From assembly GCF_036669915.1 (NCBI RefSeq), contig NC_089317.1:1561571-1625570 (forward strand): a stretch of 64,000 nt of DNA, given 5' to 3'. Position 1 is the stretch's first letter. Every line of letters starts with the position of its first letter. The notes below the pieces were generated by a model. It was given only the letters and a program-made list of their open reading frames with translations. It ran no database searches and was not told the DNA's origin. The position numbers were made by a program, and so were the translations under genes. Below are positions 10,544-21,482 of this stretch, in pieces. The DNA comes from Pocillopora verrucosa. Taxonomy: Eukaryota > Cnidaria > Anthozoa > Scleractinia > Pocilloporidae.

Positions 10544-10927
10544 TCAAATATCATTATGCAGCACTGAAATTCCCAGTAGAAGCATTGAAAAAGTAAATTC
10601 CGTCCGGTCATCAAAGTTGCTGTTTTTGTTTACAAAAAAGACAAAGTGCTTGTTCAGTTCACAAGTTCCTTCGTCATCTGTCTTAGAGGAAGACAACTTA
10701 AAGCTTGTGGAAGAACACCATTGATTTCTTAGGCATTGCTGACTGCAAGATAGCAAACTTGAAGAGACAAACCCTGATTTGAAAGCATACCCCAAAAGCT
10801 GCTTGTTCTCCCAATGTTGAAACCGTAATGAACGAGAAAACATTGCGTCGTATTTACCTAACTGGATAACAAAATATGATAGAGTTTGATCTAACAATAA
10901 TAGTAATATTGTTTTACTCCAAGCCAT
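10544..10927 (-). CDS. PAN/apple-domain secreted peptide, splice donor lost (possible pseudogene)
   Basis: ATG at 10,927 opens MAWSKTILLLLLDQTLSYFV, a signal peptide. A PAN domain follows ([38 protein letters not shown]). In the paralogues the exon ends CTACTAAAG|GTAATT. Here the site reads CTACTGGGAATT, so the donor is gone and the frame runs on to a stop after ISVLHNDI, giving 127 residues. No EGF, CTLD or FReD-like exon in phase follows within the arm. The right-arm copy has the same donor change, so the loss came before the inverted duplication. It may be a PAN-only secreted peptide or a relic. The right-arm partner is clearly broken. Confidence 0.5.
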   Translation of the reverse strand: MAWSKTILLLLLDQTLSYFVIQLGKYDAMFSRSLRFQHWENKQLLGYAFKSGFVSSSLLSCSQQCLRNQWCSSTSFKLSSSKTDDEGTCELNKHFVFFVNKNSNFDDRTEFTFSMLLLGISVLHNDI

Positions 10928-10939
10928 TTGCAACTAAAG

Positions 10940-12110
10940 TGAGTTCCCTGAGTAGATGGAGACTTCAGGCTACAGAAGAAAGAAAAGTGTTCTTTTTTCA
11001 GAAACCTGATCTCAACGTCATGTGACAAATGGGATGTTTTTGCACCTGACCCTTAGATTTCATTTTCTTTGTTCAAACAATGTCAAAAATAATAATTACC
11101 TTTCAGTAAAACCCAACCAAATATATATGACACACGTACTGAAGTGAAATGTTGGTAAGATGCCCTCAAATTACTGTTGTCATGGACAAAAGAACGTGAA
11201 AAACTCAACGCTTAAGTCTTTGCAAGTTTTATGTTCTATTATCACAAAAGTTTTTACCACTGAAGTAAGTTAAAAAGATAGCTTAGAAGCGGGAAATATC
11301 CAATTTAAGACAACCGAACGTTCTTATCTACAGAGACACCTGCATAAAAAGTGAAATATGAATGAAGATTTATGAGATATGTCCAAAATCATTGCGTGCA
11401 GTAACGAAAATGGCGAAAAACTCGTCAAAATCGTAAATTCCGCCAAGCTGATTTTGCTTTGAAGAATTTGACCAAAATTCGCCAAAATCGTCAAATCAAT
11501 GAAGATTCATTTACTTTTAACAAAATTTCGTCAAATCTGCCGTTTACTTACTGCGTGCATTTCTGGATATAAGTGATTCATCATCTTTTTGCAATATCAG
11601 CCATACAAAGGGGCTAAACTTGGCTGAATCGAAAAAATCCTTCGGTTATCTGGTCGGAAAGATACTTTGAGTTCCTATGAGTAATCAGTTTATCATACTC
11701 CGAAAGTGTATCCAAGGAAATAAATGCAAAATAGCAGCAGTCTAATGCTAAAATAGTAGAATTTCACCCATGAGCTACAAATTCCGAATCGTTTGTTTCC
11801 AAGGGGAGCTTGAGAGCACCGGAAGGGTGTTTTTACTGTTAAAGAAAGTGTAAAAAGCATAAAAATTAAACCTACAGATAAAAAATTCGAAAGAGAACAA
11901 GAATCATCGCCCATTTAAAATTAATTGATCCTGTTTTTTAGGGCCTAATCCTACGCTCTAAGGCTCACAAAGAAGTCAAATGCAGGGATCAAGGATGATC
12001 AAAAATCTTAATATTTCCTTTTCTTGTGATTATCTTCACTCTATCGAACACATCGTAGTTGCTGCTGAAAAACAAATTCTTGCATCAATTCGAAACACCC
12101 AAGGAATTGA
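10940..12110. other. Intergenic arm sequence, no gene recognised
   Basis: Mirrored at about 20,215-21,390. A 73-residue open frame at 11,693-11,914 (-) is matched at 20,410-20,631 (+). The duplication alone explains this, and the frame resembles no domain I know. No other feature was recognised. Confidence 0.4.
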
Positions 12111-12114
12111 CCCC

Positions 12115-12558
12115 TCACTTGACTTCCTTCTGACAAAGAACCACAGGCCCGTGTGGAGCAGGGAACGCACACGTACATCGACAGTCATTCCATTTTCCCT
12201 GTTGACTTCCTTGGAAAAATATGTTTACACAGTCCTCTTCGTTTTTATAATTATTCGGTTCCCCAGCCGCCCACGAAGAGAACTGCCCCGCTAAAGGTGT
12301 ATCATCAACCCAGTAGAAGGCACCTTTGGGTTTTCTCCGTGTAAGTCCAAGCCATGTACCGCTGACTTTACCGTTTGGCTGGCTCAGAGCTAGACGGAAC
12401 ATAAAGTTGTTTTCATCGGAAGATCTGATAATGGGTAGGTGTGCCCCATGAGTCTGACAGATTCTCTGGGCATCGCTCCAATTCGGGGTAGGGGTGTCGA
12501 AAAGGAGATAACACGAGCGTCCAAAAACAATCCAATCAAGTGGGCAGACCTTTCGAAC
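12115..12558 (-). pseudogene. CTLD exon whose PAN exon was cut away by the inverted-duplication breakpoint
   Basis: It encodes a full C-type lectin domain: VCPLDWIVFGRSCYLL, TPNWSDAQRICQTHGAHLPI, TWLGL, YWVDDTPLAGQFSSWAAGEP-NN, GKWNDCRC, VVLCQKEVK-stop. The EPN and WND motifs typical of calcium-dependent, mannose-type CTLDs are present. It differs from the right-arm copy (19,766-20,209) at two of the last 95 residues (Tyr for His, Lys for Arg). The acceptor is after ...TTTATAG or ...CGAAAG. Upstream on the - strand only the last 56 bp or so of a PAN exon survive (13,760-13,815, with an intact donor), so no complete gene remains unless a fused transcript reads in from the other strand's unit. 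Confidence 0.75.
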
Positions 12559-12896
12559 CTATAAAAGATGGAAACCAAGTACAATTGAAACAAAAAAATA
12601 CAATCACAAGTAGATATCTGTGACGATAAAGACAAAAGAATCATTGTAAGTGCGATTACGAGAAAACCGACCAATCAGATTACAGGAAACGAGGTATGAG
12701 TTCTACAAAAATTCCTTATCATCTGTGCTCGTTTTGGCCTCCAAACAATGACTGGCACAGTTTAATTTATGTGGGATAGTTGTTCGTTTCCAATGATTGG
12801 ATTGGTTAATTCTGTATAAATTGGAAGTTACCCGCCAACGGCTGCGGTGTTTTTAGCGACTGAAAACTAGCTAAATGACTGAAAAATATCCTTTAG

Positions 12897-13042
12897 CCTC
12901 TGATTTTTCAAATGGTGATAAAGCTATCCGCTCAGTAAATCTCTATCCGTTGTATAGCGCAGTACGTTTTGTTGGCACTTATCCGCTGAATAGCGATATA
13001 TCCGGTGGATAGCGTTATCCGCCCCTTGAACAACTGGGGCCG
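12897..13042 (-). mobile_element. MITE-like element, copy 2 (left arm)
   Basis: Reverse-strand partner of the copy at 19,283-19,425, with GTTGTTCAAGGGGCGGATAA at one end and a diverged TTGAA-type end at the other. Confidence 0.6.
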
Positions 13043-13200
13043 AGGGCGTTACAAATCTACCTTTGATAAATCAATTTCAGGAAAACAATTTTGTAGTAGG
13101 AGTAGCTATAACAGCCAATATTGGCAAGTTTCAGAAGCAAACTGGCTCACATTAATTATCCGAAGGCCGAAACGGACTTGTAAACATCAGAATTGTTTTC

Positions 13201-13290
13201 AGGTGCCATAGACTTGAGTTTTCCATTAGTTTTTCTTCCACAGCGGCATAATAACTGATTCAGATCGTGGGCATCCATGCACTGTCTTTC
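13201..13290 (-). repeat. Recurrent element of about 86 bp, copy 3
   Basis: Reverse-strand copy mirrored at 19,031-19,118. It is flanked by GAAAGACAGTGCATGGATGC on the reverse strand. Here no foldback element separates it from GAGCCTATTT, which shows the empty site of the insertion seen at 18,888-19,021. Confidence 0.6.
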
Positions 13291-14022
13291 AGAAATAAAT
13301 AGGCTCGCATGAGTTACCCGAAGGTCGTTTTGAGAACTTAAGTAAAGCCTAAAACGGACTTTTGTGTCAGATTTCATGTAAATTAGCATAAACACAGGAA
13401 AACGTGATCTGGTTACTTAAAGAGATCCGAGCTTTCTGAGTGTAGACATCAATCAGCTGCTCGCTATTGAAGTCCTAAATTGGCAAACCCCCTTAATTGT
13501 CTGGTAAACATGATGCTTTAGCCTGTCGTGAAAAATAATGTACAATATAGAATATAGAACATACATCGGATTATATAAACAAACGTCAATTGCAAGGTGT
13601 CTCACAGGAAAATTGGAGAAGTTTAAACCTGCAACATTTTAGTCGTTCAAGTTCTCGAGGATCTGTAGAATATAACAAGGGGAATTTTTTTTATTAAAAT
13701 GTTAGACAATACTGATCAACGTTCGCCTTAACCGTTACGCAAACTAAAAGTTGAATTACCTTCATGGAAAACGTTACATCTTCCTGATGGACGAAGTTAA
13801 CATTTTCCTCAATAAACAAAAACGAAGAAGCAGTGTCATTTTGTCATATTTGGTTAAGTTTCATTGACAGTCAATTATCATTTTTCAAAGAAACTGAAAA
13901 TTTAGGCTCGGACATCTCTCAAAAGCATTCAATCTTTCACGTATCGTGAAGAAGAAAGAATAACTTTCTCTCCCCTGCAACCTAAAGTCTCCATCAACAC
14001 AGGTAACGTTCTTTGGTTGCAG

Positions 14023-16808
14023 ATGGCTCAGTGGAAAACCATACTTTTGTTATTGTCAATTCAAACTCCATCAGTCTCCGCTACCAACGATAATTTCGAC
14101 TCAACGCCATCTCGTTCCTCACAATTCAGACAATGGGAGAATAGGCAGCTTCTGGGATGCGCTTTCAAACGGTTTGACTCTGCAAGTTTAATTTCGTGCT
14201 GTCAGCAGTGCCTGAGAAACCAACGTTGCTCTTCAACAAACTTCAAGTGGTCCTCCTCTAAGAAGGACGGCGATGGAACTTGTGAGCTGAACGACCACGA
14301 GTTCTCCTTTATTGAGGAAAATGTTAACTTCGTCCATCAGGAAGATGTAACGTTTTCCATGAAGGTAATTCAACTTTTAGTTTGCGTAACGGTTAAGGCG
14401 AACGTTGATCAGTATTGTCTAACATTTTAAGAAAAAAATTCCCCTTGTTGTATTCTTCAGATCATCGAGAACTTGGACAACTAAAATGTTGCAGATGTAA
14501 ACTTCTCTAATTTTCCTGTGAGACACTTTGCAATTGGCGTTTGTTTATATAATCCGATGTATGTTCTATATTCTATATTGTATATTATTGTTCACGACAG
14601 GCAAAAGTCTCATTTTTACCAGATAATTAAGGGGGTTTGCCAATTTAGGACTTCCATAGCGAGCAGCTGATTGATGTCTACACTCAGAAAGTTCGGATCT
14701 CTTTAAGTAACCAGATCACGTTTTCCTGTGTTTATGCTAATTTACATGAAATTTGTCACAAAAGTCTTTTTGAGGCTTTACTTAAGTTCTGAAAACGATT
14801 CTGATGTTCACAAGTCAGTTTCGGCCTACGGATAATTCATGCGAGCTGATTTATTTCTGAAAGACAGTGTATGGATGCCCACGATTTCAATCACTTATTA
14901 TGCCACTGTGGAAGAAAAACTAATGAAAACTCAAGTTTATGGCACCTGAAAGTGATTCTGATGTTTACATTCAGTTTCGGCCTTCGGATAATTCATGTGA
15001 GCCAGTTTGCTTCTGAAACTTACCAATATTGGCTGTTATAGCTACTCCTTCCCCCCCCCCTTCCAATGAGAGCAGGTTCGTCTCTTTATTCACGAGAGAC
15101 CTATAACGATCGTTAAGTCTATATAAAATTACAAATGGGTTTCGGTTTTGAACTTGTCATTTCTATTAACAACTACAAAACTGTTTTCCTGAAATTGATT
15201 TATCAAAAGTAGATTTGTAACACGTAACGCCCTCGGCCCCAGTTGTTCAAGGGGCGGATACCGCTATCCACCTGATATATCGCTATTCAGCGGATAAGTG
15301 CCAACAAAGCGTACTGCGCTATACAACGGATAGAGATTTATTGAACGGATAGCTTTATCCAGCATTTAAACAACCATAGGCTAAAGGATATTTTTAAGTC
15401 ATTTAGCTAGTTCCCAGTCGCTCACAACACCGCAGCCGTTGACGCGTAACTTCCAATTTATACAAAATTAAGCAATCACATCATTGGAAACGAAAAATTA
15501 TTCTACGTAAATTCAAATGTGCCAGTCATTGTTTAGAGACCAAAACAAGCACAGACGATCAGGAATTTTTGTAGAACTCATTACTCGTCTCCTGTAATCT
15601 GATTGGTCGGTTTTTTTGTAATGGCACTTATAATAAATCTTTTTTCTTTATCGTCACAAATATCTACGTGTGATTTCGTTGTTTTTGTTTTAATTGTGAT
15701 TAATTTCCATCTTTTACCGGTCCGGAAGGATTGCCCACTTGATTGGATTGTTGTTGGACGCTCGTGTTATCTCCTTTTCTACAACACTACCCCGAATTGG
15801 AGCGATGCACAGAGTATCTGTCAAACTCATGGGGCACACCTACCCATTCTTCATATCTACAGGAGATTTGTTCAGTTGTCTAAGATTAAATACACCCAAG
15901 TTTAAAGCTGAGTGTTGTGTGAATATGGACCATACTGCATTACTCAAATTCAACTTGCTATAAACTCACATTACTATGGTGAGAAACATGTTAAAAATCT
16001 ATTGTACCAGGTTGTAACAAATATTTTAACCTGAGTGTTCAAACGGCTGAAAGAAGGTAGTAAAAAGTGTAGTTTTTCTGTTTGCAGCCAGTTTTCGATA
16101 TTCGACCTGCGTAACGTCATTAATGTCCTGTGTGCGACTTTTGATTTCAAAATTATTAATTGATGGGATCATTTGACCCATCGGTGGAAATGACATTTCC
16201 CCTCCACTTCTTTTAATTATTGTTATGGCAGAATTATTTTTTATTTAAACTAGCATATCACTCGAAGATAGTTTGTTTAGATCATTAGCTGTCACGTACA
16301 ACCCCTTCATGTTCATTGTTATGATAATATTTTGGAAATGACATGATCTGATTTTTTGTCAACTTCTATTTACCAATAGGATTGCCCGCAAGGTTGGTTT
16401 CGTCATGAGAATTCATGCTACCTTATTCATAACACTCCTACTCCAAGATGGAACGATGCACTCACGTTTTGTCAAAATCACGGGGCACATCCGCCGATAA
16501 TCAAATCTGTCGAGGAGAACGACTTCATATTTCGCCTTATGAAGAGCCAACCAGACGGGAGAGATCGTAGTGCATGGATTGGACTGAACAGAAAAATGGA
16601 CGATAAGTTTTACTGGATGGACGGTACTCCATCAGCGGGCCGGTTCACAGCATGGGCGCAGGGAGAACCAACCCTCCGTCACGAAAACTGTGTTTTTATA
16701 TTCACCAAAGAAGATCGACAAAAAAATTGGTTCGACTTTTACTGTACTCATGACGATAGACCTCGGTTTCCAGTCCCAGTGGTTCTATGCCAAAAAAGTA
16801 TTTTATGA
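14023..16808 (+). CDS. Secreted PAN-C-type lectin protein (two exons)
   Basis: Exons are 14,023-14,364 and 16,380-16,808, giving 256 residues. Exon 1 has signal peptide MAQWKTILLLLSIQTPSVSA and a PAN/apple domain with LISCCQQCLRNQRC and GTCELNDHE. It ends ATGAAG|gtaatt in phase 0. Exon 2 follows ...ACCAATAG and holds a complete CTLD: DCPQGWF, AWIGLNRKMDDKFYWMDGTP, FTAWAQGEP, VVLCQKSIL-stop. The calcium-site motifs are altered: EPT replaces EPN and NWFD replaces WND, so sugar specificity or calcium use may differ. An extra Cys follows the first PAN Cys, and Tyr of LLGY is Cys. The intron is about 2 kb and carries a MITE and a truncated CTLD half. It lies in the spacer between the inverted arms. 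It is probably an extracellular lectin; the ligand is unknown. Confidence 0.75.
14862..14947 (+). repeat. Recurrent element of about 86 bp, copy 4
   Basis: It lies in the intron of the PAN-CTLD gene and starts at GACAGTGTATGGATGCCCAC. Just downstream, at about 15,045-15,177, this intron carries an insert that begins with a C-tract and is absent from the intron at 19.2 kb. Confidence 0.6.
15235..15378 (+). mobile_element. MITE-like element, copy 3
   Basis: GGCCCCAGTTGTTCAAGGGG at the left end, TTTAAACAACCATAGG at the right end. It is at the same intron position as the copies at 2,182 and 19,283. Confidence 0.65.
15729..15905 (+). pseudogene. Truncated N-terminal CTLD half, possible alternative terminal exon
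   Basis: After ...TCCGGAAG the frame reads DCPLDWIVVGRSCYLL, TPNWSDAQSICQTHGAHLPI, then RRFVQLSKIKYTQV-stop. It is in phase 0 with the PAN exon at 14,023, so splicing here would give a PAN protein with half a CTLD. The fold would be incomplete because WIGL, EPN and WND are missing, so a relic of an older CTLD exon is more likely. Directly upstream, ATG at 15,621 opens MALIINLFSLSSQISTCD, a hydrophobic, signal-peptide-like stretch in the same frame. The matching codon is ATC in the copy at 19.67 kb. Confidence 0.5.
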
Positions 16809-17044
16809 CTGTTGGATTCCTCATTAGTTCACCTCAGTTCATCTAATGTTCACGTTATCTTCCTGAGGTTATAGTTTGTACGCTGCTATGAGTTATGCTG
16901 TCATCGTTTCATAGTGGCCTCTAATATGATTAATGATTTCTAAGCTTTTATCACTTCCATCGTTCGTCAATCTTGTTTGTCGTTTGTCGGCATTCGAAAG
17001 AGACATCACAGTTTAACGTATTCTGTGTTTTATGGAAACCTGCT

Positions 17045-17651
17045 CACATTTAGCTCGATTTAAAAGTCACTTGCATAAACAGCATATCACAAAATTGAGA
17101 ACTCATCTATTTTAGGTAAAGAATATTGAAATATATAGCAAAGTTTATATTTAGATTAATCATGCTAAACAAATAAAAAAACTTTGATTACTGGAAGAGT
17201 ATAATTATTATTTTTTGTTACCGCTGATGAAGCAGCTCAGGAAAATGACCTGCATTGACATGGGAATTGCGTAAGGGATTGCATGGTTTTCATGCAATGA
17301 TTGAGCCTGCACCCGTATATTAGGTGAAAAGTTTTTAATTGCATTGTCCTTCGCTTTCGATTTCCTCGTTTATTGGGTGCATTTTATAAACCGTGAAATA
17401 TCTGGGTTTTTTTTTTTTTTATAAAGATCTAGCTCTAGATACCTAAAGAAAATAAATAAACTCAGATGTGGCTTGTCAAAGGAACAGTTTATTAGTCATG
17501 TGCCGAGACAGAACACACTCATTTATCTAACGACGGCGCAGTTCGCTTGTGTTTTTGTTTCTCCAGACAGTGCATGGATGCCCATCATCTGGATCACTTA
17601 TCATGCCCCTGTAGAAGAAGAACTTATGGAAAACTTAAGTTTATGGCACCT
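17045..17651 (+). repeat. Downstream-flank and upstream-flank repeats between two PAN-CTLD genes
   Basis: 17,045-17,245 is the TAGCTCGATTTAAAAG block that ends each unit. 17,245-17,566 is the upstream-flank repeat, with the T-tract, TATAAAGATCTAGC and the stretch TCAAAGGAACAGTTTATTAG. 17,567-17,651 is a further copy of the 86-bp element after TTTGTTTCTCCAG. Together they form the intergenic region between the genes at 14,023 and 18,083. No gene was recognised. Confidence 0.6.
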
Positions 17652-18082
17652 GCATATTCATAAGACTCGCCAGCCAGCTGCATAAGCGCTCGCGTCTTAA
17701 TTATCTATCTCTTTCTGCTCGTTTCCTTCTTTTAAAACTAAAACAATCGTAATTTGAACTTAACGTCACAAAGAACAAGTTTACTACACGAAGACCAAAC
17801 ATTTTGTGATTTTAGTGTTCTTTGTCCGTGAGCAGTACAGTAATCTGATGGCAGCTTTTCAACATCTACTCCCCCGTGTTTGTCATATTTGGTTGAGTTT
17901 CAGTGAAAGTCAATTATCATTTTTTTCAAATGTTAATATTTCAGCAAATAAACTGAAAATTTAGGCTCAGACACCTCTAATAAAACATTCAATGTGTCAC
18001 GTATCGTGAAGAAGAAAGAATCACTTTCTCTCCCCTGCAACCTAAAATATCCATCAACACAGATAACGTTCTTTGGTTGCAG

Positions 18083-20209
18083 ATGGCTTGGTGGAAAACC
18101 ATACTTTTATTATTGTTAATTCAAACTTCATCAGTTTCCGCTACCAACGATAATTTCGACTCAACGTCATCTCGTTCCTCACAATTCAGACAATGGGAGA
18201 ATAGGCAGCTTCTGGGATACGCTTTCAAACGGTTTGACTCTACAAGTTTAATATCGTGCGGTCAACAGTGTCTGAGAAACCAACGTTGCTCTTCAACAAA
18301 CTTCAAGTGGTCCTCCTCTAAGAAGGAAGGCGAAGGAACATGTGAGCTGAACGACCACGAGCTTTCCTTTGTTGAGGAAAATGTTAACTTCGTCCATCAG
18401 GAAGATGTAACGTTTTCCATGAAGGTAATTCAACTTTTAGTTTGCACAAAGGTTAAGGCGAACGTTGATCAGTATTGTCTAACATTTTAATAAAAAAAAT
18501 TCCCCTTGTTATATTCTAAAGATCCTCGAGAACTTGAACGACTAAAATGTTGCAGGTTTAAACTTCTCCAATTTTCCTGTGAGACACCTTGCAATTGACG
18601 TTTGTTTATATAATCCGATGTATGTTCTATATTCTATATTGTACATTATTTTTCACGACAGGCTAAAGCATCATTTTTACCAGACAATTAAGGGGGTTTG
18701 CCAATTTAGGACTTCAATAGCGAGCAGCTGATTGATGTCTACACTCAGAAAGCTCGGATCTCTTTAAGTAACCAGATCACGTTTTCCTGTGTTTATGCTA
18801 ATTTACATGAAATCTGACACAAAAGTCCGTTTTAGGCTTTACTTAAGTTCTCAAAACGACCTTCGTGTAATTCATGCGAGCCTATTTCATGACAGGACGG
18901 ATAATGCATGCACTGTAAGTACCTCCCGTTGTTCCATACAAAGCCTTAGAAAAGTTTTCTAAGGCTTTGTATGGGACAACGGGAGGTACTTACAGTCCAC
19001 ACGTTTTTCCGTCCTGTCATGTTTCTGAAAGACAGTGCATGGATGCCCACGATCTGAATCACTTATTATGCCGCTGTGGAAGAAAAACTAATGGAAAACT
19101 CAAGTCTATGGCACCTGAAAACGATTCTGATGTTTACAAGTCCGTTTCGGCCTTCGGATAATTCATGGGAGCCAGTTTGCTTCTGAAACTTACCAATATT
19201 GGCTGTTATAGCTACTCCTACTGCAAAATTGTTTTCCTGAAATTGATTTATCAAAAGTAGATTTGTAACACGTAACGCCCTCGGCCCCAGTTGTTCAAGG
19301 GGCGGATAACGCTATCCACCGGATATATCGCTATTCAGCGGATAAGTGCCAACAAAACGTACTGCGCTATACAGCGGATAGAGATTTACTGAGCGGATAG
19401 CTTTATCACCATTTGAACAATCAGAGGTTAAAGGATATTCTTAAGTCATTTAGCTAGTTTTCAGTCGCTAAAAACACCGCAGCCGTTGGCGGGTAACTTC
19501 CAATTTATACAGAATTAACCAATCACATCATTGGAAACGAACAACTATCCCACATAAATCCAACCGTGCCAGTCATTGATTAGAGGCCAAAACGAGCACA
19601 GATGATAAGGAATTTTTGTAGAACTCATACCTCGTTTCCTGTAATCTGATTGGTCGGTTTTTTTGTAATCGCACTTACAATAATTCTTTTGTCTTTATCG
19701 TCACAGATATCTACTTGTGATTGTATTTTTTTGTTTCAATTGTACTTGGTTTCCATCTTTTATAGGTTCGAAAGGTCTGCCCACTTGATTGGATTGTTTT
19801 TGGACGCTCGTGTTATCTCCTTTTCGACACCCCTACCCCGAATTGGAGCGATGCCCAGAGAATCTGTCAGACTCATGGGGCACACCTACCCATTATCAGA
19901 TATTCCGATGAAAAAAACTTTATGTTCCGTCTAGCTCTGAGCCAGCCAAACGGTAAAGTCAGCGGTACATGGCTTGGACTTACACGGAGAAAACCCAAAG
20001 GTGCCTTCCACTGGGTTGATGATACACCTTTAGCGGGGCAGTTCTCTTCGTGGGCGGCTGGGGAACCGAATAATTATAGAAACGAAGAGGACTGTGTAAA
20101 CATATTTTTCCAAGGGAGTCAACAGGGAAAATGGAATGACTGTCGATGTACGTGTGCGTTCCCTGCTCCACACGGGCCTGTGGTTCTTTGTCAGAAGGAA
20201 GTCAAGTGA
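18083..20209 (+). CDS. Secreted PAN-C-type lectin protein with EPN/WND motifs (two exons)
   Basis: Exons are 18,083-18,424 and about 19,775-20,209 (or from 19,766), giving about 258-261 residues. Exon 1 has signal peptide MAWWKTILLLLLIQTSSVSA and a PAN/apple domain with LISCGQQCLRNQRC and GTCELNDHE, ending ATGAAG|gtaatt. Exon 2 is a full CTLD: VCPLDWIVFGRSCYLL, SDAQRICQTHG, TWLGL, HWVDDTPLAGQFSSWAAGEP-NN, GKWNDCRC, VVLCQKEVK-stop. EPN with WND is the family signature of calcium-dependent binding of mannose-type sugars, so this is the most canonical lectin of the window. The two possible acceptors (after TTTATAG or after CGAAAG) are both in frame. The intron holds a foldback element and a MITE. 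The 3' half of the gene lies in the right inverted arm. Confidence 0.8.
18888..19021. mobile_element. Foldback/MITE insertion, right arm only
   Basis: It is a near-perfect palindrome of about 134 bp. The left end CATGACAGGACGG matches CCGTCCTGTCATG at the right end. Inner arms run from TGTAAGTACCTCCCGTTGTT to its complement around the centre AAAAGTTTTC. The left arm has an uninterrupted site (GAGCCTATTT joined to ATTTCTGAAAG, reverse strand near 13,300), and so does the unit at 14,850, so the insertion is younger than the duplications or was lost by conversion. It encodes nothing, so it is a non-autonomous element. Confidence 0.75.
19031..19118 (+). repeat. Recurrent element of about 86 bp, copy 6
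   Basis: GACAGTGCATGGATGCCCAC to TATGGCACCTG, just downstream of the foldback insertion. The frame here (CMDAHDLNHLLCRCGRKTNG) is open, as in several other copies. Confidence 0.6.
19283..19425 (+). mobile_element. MITE-like element, copy 4
   Basis: GGCCCCAGTTGTTCAAGGGG to CATTTGAACAATCAGAGG. It is in the intron of the gene at 18,083. Confidence 0.65.
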
Positions 20210-20214
20210 GGGGT

Positions 20215-21390
20215 CAATTCCTTGGGTGTTTCGAATTGATGCAAGAATTTGTTTTTCAGCAGCAACTACGATGTGTTCGATAGAGTGAAGATAATCACAA
20301 GAAAAGGAAATAGTAAGATTTTTGATCATCCTTGATCCCTGCATTTGACTTCTTTGTGAGCCTTAGAGCGTAGGATTAGGCCCTAAAAAACAGGATCAAT
20401 TAATTTTAAATGGGCGATGATTCTTGTTCTCTTTCGAATTTTTTATCTGTAGGTTTAATGATTATGCTTTTTACACTTTCTTTAACAGTAAAAACACCCT
20501 TCCGGTGCTCTCAAGCTCCCCTTGGAAACAAACGATTCGGAATTTGTAGCTCATGGGTGAAATTCTACTATTTTAGCATTAGACTGCTGCTATTTTGCAT
20601 TTATTTCCTTGGATACACTTTCGGAGTATGATAAACTGATTACTCATAGGAACTCAAAGTATCTTTCCAACCAGATAACCGAAGGATTTTTTCGATTCAG
20701 CCAAGTTTAGCCCCTTTGTATGGCTGATATTGCAAGAAGAAGATGAGTCACTTATATCCAGAAATGCACGCAGTAAAAAACGGCAGATTTGACGAAATTT
20801 TGTTAAAAGTAAATGAATCTTCATTGATTTGACGATTTTGGCGAATTTTGGTCAAATTCTTCAAAGCAAAATCAGCTTGGCGGAATTTACGATTTTGACG
20901 AGTTTTTCGCCATTTTCGTTACTGCACGCAATTTTGGACATATCTCATGAATCTTCATTCATATTCCACTTTTTATGCCGGTGCCTCTGTAGATAAGAAC
21001 GTTCGGTTGTCTTAAATTGGATATTTCCCGTTTCTAAGCTATCTTTTTAACTTACTTCAGTGGTAAAAGCTTTTGTGATAATAGAACATAAACTTGCAAA
21101 GACTTAAGCGTTGAGTTTTTCACGTTCTTTGTCCATGACAAATGCAGTGATTTGAGGGCATCTTACCAACATTTCACTTCAGTACGTGTGTCATATATAT
21201 TTGGTTGGGTTTTACTAAAAGGTAATTTTTATTTTTGACATTGTTTGAACAAAGAAAATGAAACTTAAGGGTCAGGTGTAAAAACATCCCATTTGTCACA
21301 TGACGTTGAGATCAGGTTTCTGAAAAAAGCGGACCACTCTTCTTTCTTCTGTAGCCTGAAGTCTCCATCTACTCAGGGAACTCACTTTAG
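20215..21390. other. Intergenic sequence of the right arm, no gene recognised
   Basis: This is the mirror of 10,940-12,110. At about 20,760-20,940 there are internal repeats of the words GACGAAATTTTG, GACGATTTTGGCGAA and TTTACGATTTTGACGA. No coding exon, RNA gene or polyadenylation signal stands out. Confidence 0.35.
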
Positions 21391-21482
21391 TTGCAAATGG
21401 CTTGGAGTAAAACAATATTACTATTATTGTTCGTTCAAACTCTATCAGATTTTGTTATCCAGTTAGGTAAATATGACTCAAT

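Larger units (their letters stand above)
5557..13815 (-). repeat. Left arm of a large inverted duplication
   Basis: On the reverse strand this arm follows 18,372-25,960. Anchors: the PAN exon 6,486-6,833 mirrors 24,679-25,026, PAN remnants near 9,192 mirror 23,474, the PAN exon at 10,927 mirrors 21,397, the CTLD exon 12,115-12,558 mirrors 19,766-20,209, and the MITE 12,897-13,042 mirrors 19,283-19,425. The sum of mirrored coordinates is constant (32,324) over the inner part. It shifts to about 32,632 and 32,670 across the insertions in the right arm, then to 31,512 beyond the deletion in the right arm. The inner end stops inside a PAN exon. Confidence 0.9.

Noticed and set aside
11693..11914. 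73-codon hydrophobic frame mirrored at 20,410-20,631
   Set aside because: It is shared only because the arms are recent copies. There is no domain, splice context or sign of selection that can be judged from two near-identical copies.
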